A stretch of 64,000 bases of DNA, taken from positions 602,501 through 666,500 of the forward strand of contig NZ_VFOV01000001.1 in NCBI RefSeq assembly GCF_006716315.1, written 5' to 3'. How positions within the stretch are numbered: position 1 is the stretch's first letter; every line of letters starts with the position of its first letter. Of the stretch, positions 61,085 to 64,000 are shown piece by piece. The notes under the pieces were generated by a model. That model made no database searches. It was not told the DNA's origin and saw only the letters and a program-made list of their open reading frames with translations. This DNA is from Nocardioides albertanoniae (GTDB taxonomy: Bacteria > Actinomycetota > Actinomycetes > Propionibacteriales > Nocardioidaceae). Both the position numbers and the translations under genes were made by a program.

Positions 61085-61687
61085 ATGAGTGAGACACCGT
61101 TCTTGGCGCCCGACGGTCAGACGCGCTGCGCGTGGGCCGGTGGAGCGCCGGAGTTCCTCGAGTATCACGACTCCGAGTGGGGCTTCCCGGCCGGCGGCGA
61201 CGTGCGCCTGTTCGAGAAGATCTGCCTCGAAGGGTTCCAGAGCGGGCTCTCGTGGCGCACGATCCTCAACAAGCGGCCTGCGTTCCGCGAGGTGTTCGCG
61301 GGGTTCGAGTTCGACCGGGTCGCCGGCTTCGACGAGGGTGACGTGGAGCGGCTGCTGCTCGACGCGAGGATCATCCGCCACCGCGGCAAGATCGAGGCGA
61401 CGATCAACAATGCCCGGCGCGCGGTCGAGCTCGTCGAGGAGCAGGGCTCGCTGGCTGCGTACGTCTGGGGTTTCGAGCCGGAGCCGCTGGCGGTGCCGGA
61501 GGTCGTGGCGACCTCGGCGGCCTCCGTCGCGCTCTCCAAAGACCTCAAGAAGCGCGGCTGGAAGTTCGTCGGGCCGACGACGATGTACGCCTTCATGCAG
61601 TCGATGGGGGTCATCAACGACCACTCGCTCGACTGCGTGATCCGCGACGTGGTCGAGGCCGAGAGGGCGGCGTTCGTCAGGCCGTGA
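61085..61687 (+). CDS. tag: DNA-3-methyladenine glycosylase I
   Basis: 200 residues. Tag motifs: 'TRCAWAGGAPEFLEYHDSEWG' region (zinc ligands Cys and His, and the substrate-binding Glu), 'EGFQSGLSWRTILNKRPAFR', and 'FVGPTTMYAFMQSMGVINDH' with the C-terminal His/Cys of the zinc snap. It removes 3-methyladenine from alkylated DNA in base excision repair. ATG 61085 ('MSETPFLAPDG') preferred over an open GTG at 61061. Same strand as dcd with a 30-nt gap. Confidence 0.93.
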   Translation: MSETPFLAPDGQTRCAWAGGAPEFLEYHDSEWGFPAGGDVRLFEKICLEGFQSGLSWRTILNKRPAFREVFAGFEFDRVAGFDEGDVERLLLDARIIRHRGKIEATINNARRAVELVEEQGSLAAYVWGFEPEPLAVPEVVATSAASVALSKDLKKRGWKFVGPTTMYAFMQSMGVINDHSLDCVIRDVVEAERAAFVRP

Positions 61688-61756
61688 GGGCGGCCGTGGC
61701 GGCCAGGGCCTGTGGTCAAGATCCGAGGGCGATATGTCGTTGAACGGCAAATGTGT

Positions 61757-61775
61757 TTAGGCTGTCCTAACTAAG
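61757..61775 (+). promoter_or_regulatory. IdeR/DtxR-like iron box
   Basis: TTAGGCTGTCCTAACTAAG, with TTAGG/CCTAA arms; about 12 of 19 positions fit the IdeR/DtxR consensus. A further CCTAACC half-site follows at 61781. Located 27 nt upstream of the binding-protein start. Confidence 0.6.
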
Positions 61776-61801
61776 CATTGCCTAACCCGAGGTGGCCCCA
61801 C

Positions 61802-62833
61802 GTGATCCGTCGTTCCCTACTCACCGCAGCAAGCGCCGTGCTCGCTCTTTCCGGTCTGGCTGCGTGCAGCACCGGCTCGACCGACTCCGCCGACACCGGC
61901 CAGGAGTCCTCCTCGAAGGCCGACTCGGGCGCCTTCCCGGTCTCCATCAAGCACGCCTACGGTGAGGCCAAGATCGAGAAGGAGCCCAAGCGAGTCGCCG
62001 TGGTCGGTGTCGACGACGCCGACATGCTCCTCTCGCTCGGTGTCGTGCCGGTCAGCATCCCCAAGGTGACCTGGGGCGGCGACGAGGACGGCACGACGCC
62101 GTGGTTCGACGACAAGCTGAAGGAGCTGGGCGCCGACCAGCCGGCGATCCTCGACCAGACCGACGCGGTGCCGGTCGACGAGGTCGCCAAGCAGAACCCT
62201 GACCTGATCCTGGCCACCTACTCGGGCATCACCAAGGCGGAGTACAAGAAGCTCTCCGAGATCGCCCCGGTCGTCGCGTTCCCCGACCAGCCCTGGGCCA
62301 CTCCGTGGCAGGACTCGCTCGAGATGGTCGGCAAGGCCACCGGTCGCAACAAGCTGGCCGACGAGGTCGAGGCGGAGACCGAGAAGACCATCGAGACCGC
62401 CAAGAAGGACAACCCGGAGATCCAGGGCAAGACCTTCGTGTGGGCCTCGCTCGCGACGGCCGACCTGTCCAAGATCCCGTTCTACACGACCGAGGACGCC
62501 CGTCCGGAGTTCCTGACCCAGCTCGGCATGAAGAACGCGCCCTACGTCGAGGCCAACACCAAGAAGGGCCAGTTCTTCACCGAGGTCTCTGCCGAGAAGG
62601 CCAGCGAGCTGAAGTCCGACTTCTTCTTCACCTATGCGGTCGAGGACAAGGACGCCGAGACGTTCCGCAAGGACAAGCTGATCGGTCAGATCCCGGCGAT
62701 CAAGAACGGTCACATGTGGGCCTCGACCGACAACGTCGCCTCGCTCGCCGCGGGCATCCCGACGCCGCTGTCGGTGCCGTACGCCATCGACGAGTTCGTT
62801 CCCGGGATCGTGAAGGCCGTCGAGGGTCAGTGA
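61802..62833 (+). CDS. iron-siderophore ABC transporter substrate-binding lipoprotein
   Basis: 343 residues. Signal peptide with lipobox 'LSGLAAC' (lipidated Cys near residue 22), a Ser/Asp-rich tether, then a FepB/FhuD-type (TroA-like) fold: 'PKRVAVVGVDDADMLLSLGVVPVSI', 'NPDLILATYSGI', 'VAFPDQPWATPWQDSLEMVG'. It captures a ferric siderophore at the membrane surface. GTG 61802 with GAGGTGG Shine-Dalgarno. The IdeR-like box upstream indicates repression by iron. Overlaps the permease gene by 4 nt. Confidence 0.9.
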   Translation: MIRRSLLTAASAVLALSGLAACSTGSTDSADTGQESSSKADSGAFPVSIKHAYGEAKIEKEPKRVAVVGVDDADMLLSLGVVPVSIPKVTWGGDEDGTTPWFDDKLKELGADQPAILDQTDAVPVDEVAKQNPDLILATYSGITKAEYKKLSEIAPVVAFPDQPWATPWQDSLEMVGKATGRNKLADEVEAETEKTIETAKKDNPEIQGKTFVWASLATADLSKIPFYTTEDARPEFLTQLGMKNAPYVEANTKKGQFFTEVSAEKASELKSDFFFTYAVEDKDAETFRKDKLIGQIPAIKNGHMWASTDNVASLAAGIPTPLSVPYAIDEFVPGIVKAVEGQ

Positions 62834-63858
62834 CCCTCACCGTCGCCCCGCACCGAGCCCCGGCCGCGCCTCAGCGTGGCCGGGGCTGGTCGGGTCTCCC
62901 CACCGCCGGCCTCCTGGTCGGCGTCGTGCTGCTCGCCGTCGTGGCGTCGCTGCTGATCGGCGCGAAGCTGGTCTCGCCGCTCGACCTGTGGCGAGACGGC
63001 TCCGTCGGGCAGGGGATCATCCAGGCCCGGATGCCGCGCACGGTGCTCGGCGTCGTCGTCGGGGCTGCGCTGGCGGTCGCGGGCGGCTGCCTCCAGGGGC
63101 TGACCCGCAACCCGCTCGCCGACCCGGGGCTGCTCGGTATCAATGCCGGCGCCACGTTCGCCATGGTCATCGCCGTCTCCGTCTTCGGGATCGGCTCGCT
63201 GTCAGGTTATGTGTGGTTCGCGTTCGTCGGCGCCGCGCTGGCGATGGTGCTCGTCCACACGGTCGCCGCCTTCGGCGCGGGCGGGGCGACCCCGGCCAAG
63301 CTGGTGCTCGCCGGCGCGGCGTTGTCGGCCGGCGTCGCCTCCTGGACCGCGGCCGTGCTCCTGCGCGACAAGGCCACTTTCGACGTGCTCCGCCAGTGGC
63401 AGGTCGGCACGGTCGGCGGCCGTGGCTGGGACGTCATCCTCACCGCCCTGCCCTTCCTCGTCGTCGGTGCCGTCCTGGCACTCACCGGGGCCCGTACGCT
63501 CGACACCCTCGCTCTGGGCGACGACCTCGCCAAGGGCCTGGGCCGCCGCACCGCCGTCGACCGCGTCGTGGTCGGTCTGGGTATCGTGCTGCTCACCGGC
63601 ACCGCCACCGCGCTGTGCGGGCCGATCGGGTTCGTCGGGCTGGTCGTGCCCCACATGGTGCGGACGCTGGTCGGCTCCGCCTACACCCGGGTGCTCCCGC
63701 TCTCGGCCGGCTTCGGTGCCGCGCTCACGTTGCTCGCCGACGTCGTCGGGCGAGTCGTCTGGGCGCCCTCCGAGATCCAGGTCGGGGTCATGACAGCCAT
63801 CGTCGGCGTGCCCGTCTTCGTCTACTTCCTGCGTCGTGGACGGATGGCCGGCCTGTGA
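62830..63858 (+). CDS. FecCD-family siderophore ABC permease (first)
   Basis: 342 residues, ~9-10 membrane helices. FecCD motifs: 'RMPRTVLGVVVGAALAVAGG', 'GLTRNPLADPGLLGINAGA', 'GTATALCGPIGFVGLVVPHMVR'. It forms half of the import channel with the second permease downstream. GTG 62830 overlaps the preceding stop as GTGA; its own stop overlaps the next GTG in the same way. Confidence 0.93.
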   Translation: MTLTVAPHRAPAAPQRGRGWSGLPTAGLLVGVVLLAVVASLLIGAKLVSPLDLWRDGSVGQGIIQARMPRTVLGVVVGAALAVAGGCLQGLTRNPLADPGLLGINAGATFAMVIAVSVFGIGSLSGYVWFAFVGAALAMVLVHTVAAFGAGGATPAKLVLAGAALSAGVASWTAAVLLRDKATFDVLRQWQVGTVGGRGWDVILTALPFLVVGAVLALTGARTLDTLALGDDLAKGLGRRTAVDRVVVGLGIVLLTGTATALCGPIGFVGLVVPHMVRTLVGSAYTRVLPLSAGFGAALTLLADVVGRVVWAPSEIQVGVMTAIVGVPVFVYFLRRGRMAGL

Positions 63859-64000
63859 GCGCGACGTTGGAAGGCCCGGCGGTCGCCGGGGAGGGGCAGG
63901 CCACGCATGCCGTACGCCGTGCCCGCCGCGCCCCGCGCAACCGGCTCTGGCTCGTCGCGGGATCGCTCGGCGCGGCCCTATTCGGGCTCTTCGCGCTGCG
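63855..64000 (+). CDS. FecCD-family siderophore ABC permease (second), N-terminal part
   Basis: Starts at GTG 63855 (GTGA overlap with the first permease) and runs off the end of the window. About 48 residues are visible: a basic cytoplasmic N-terminus ('HAVRRARRAPRNRLWL') and the beginning of the first membrane helix ('VAGSLGAALFGLFAL'). Identity comes from position and this start; an ATPase gene is expected beyond. Confidence 0.75.
   Translation, partial: MSATLEGPAVAGEGQATHAVRRARRAPRNRLWLVAGSLGAALFGLFAL

Overview
The window is 64 kb of very GC-rich DNA with frequent GTG starts and dense gene packing. It also carries a WhiB7-type WhiB protein, mycolate-type lipid genes (FadE5-like dehydrogenase, DesA3-like desaturase with its reductase) and a lysE/lysG pair. 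This points to an actinobacterial chromosome, most likely Propionibacteriales (Nocardioides or a relative). That placement is inferred from gene content, not from a marker gene. The window starts inside a branched-chain/2-oxoacid dehydrogenase operon and ends inside a siderophore ABC importer operon.

Layout. 1-1.6 kb: E1 beta (partial) and E2 of a 2-oxoacid dehydrogenase. 1.7-3.3 kb: secreted RTX-like repeat protein. 3.4-6.7 kb: TetR / ABC ATPase / ABC permease operon. 6.8-9.6 kb: fused acyl-CoA carboxyltransferase and a divergent flavin monooxygenase. 9.6-10.4 kb: an HNH endonuclease gene behind a long leader holding a strong promoter, a 30-codon mini-ORF and an intrinsic terminator. 10.4-14.7 kb: amino-sugar operon (ROK regulator, NagZ-like GH3, GlcNAc kinase, NagB). 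14.8-15.8 kb: galT. 15.9-17.0 kb: toxin-antitoxin-like pair. 17.0-31.8 kb: a signalling/cell-envelope cluster (Ser/Thr kinase, FHA protein, PP2C phosphatase; divergently a 2102-residue Ig-like/FN3 surface protein, MoxR ATPase, DUF58 and transglutaminase-like protein), equivalent to the bifidobacterial PFNA cluster. 31.9-33.5 kb: PPOX and VOC proteins and a Phd/VapC module. 33.5-37.2 kb: PucR-type regulator, ferredoxin reductase and acyl desaturase. 37.3-43.3 kb: NAD-dependent epimerase with its TetR regulator, a membrane protein, a peptidase E and a large secreted M4 protease. 43.5-45.4 kb: whiB7 and an ECF41 sigma factor facing an AhpD-like target gene. 45.5-49.8 kb: phosphoglucomutase, crotonase, a membrane protein and an SDR. 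49.9-51.0 kb: an intact IS481-family element. 51.0-64 kb: lysE/lysG, two MFS transporters, FadE5-like dehydrogenase, a KSI-like protein behind a KstR-like box, a DUF2461 protein, a fumarase/PcaB-family lyase, tRNA-Gly(CCC), dcd, tag and a siderophore uptake operon behind an IdeR-like box.

Most genes are ordinary chromosomal functions. The observations that stand out are: (i) a family of 21-nt repeat units in three unrelated genes, always in frame and, at two loci, arranged head to head around a palindromic junction; (ii) an attenuator-like leader with a WhiB7-style promoter in front of an HNH endonuclease, with whiB7 itself in the same window; (iii) a Phd antitoxin paired with an unusually long RelE-like protein ending in a CCHH motif; (iv) a transglutaminase-like protein that appears to lack its catalytic cysteine; (v) a set of readable operators (paired TetR sites, divergent ECF41 promoters, KstR-like and IdeR-like boxes) that assign regulators to genes.
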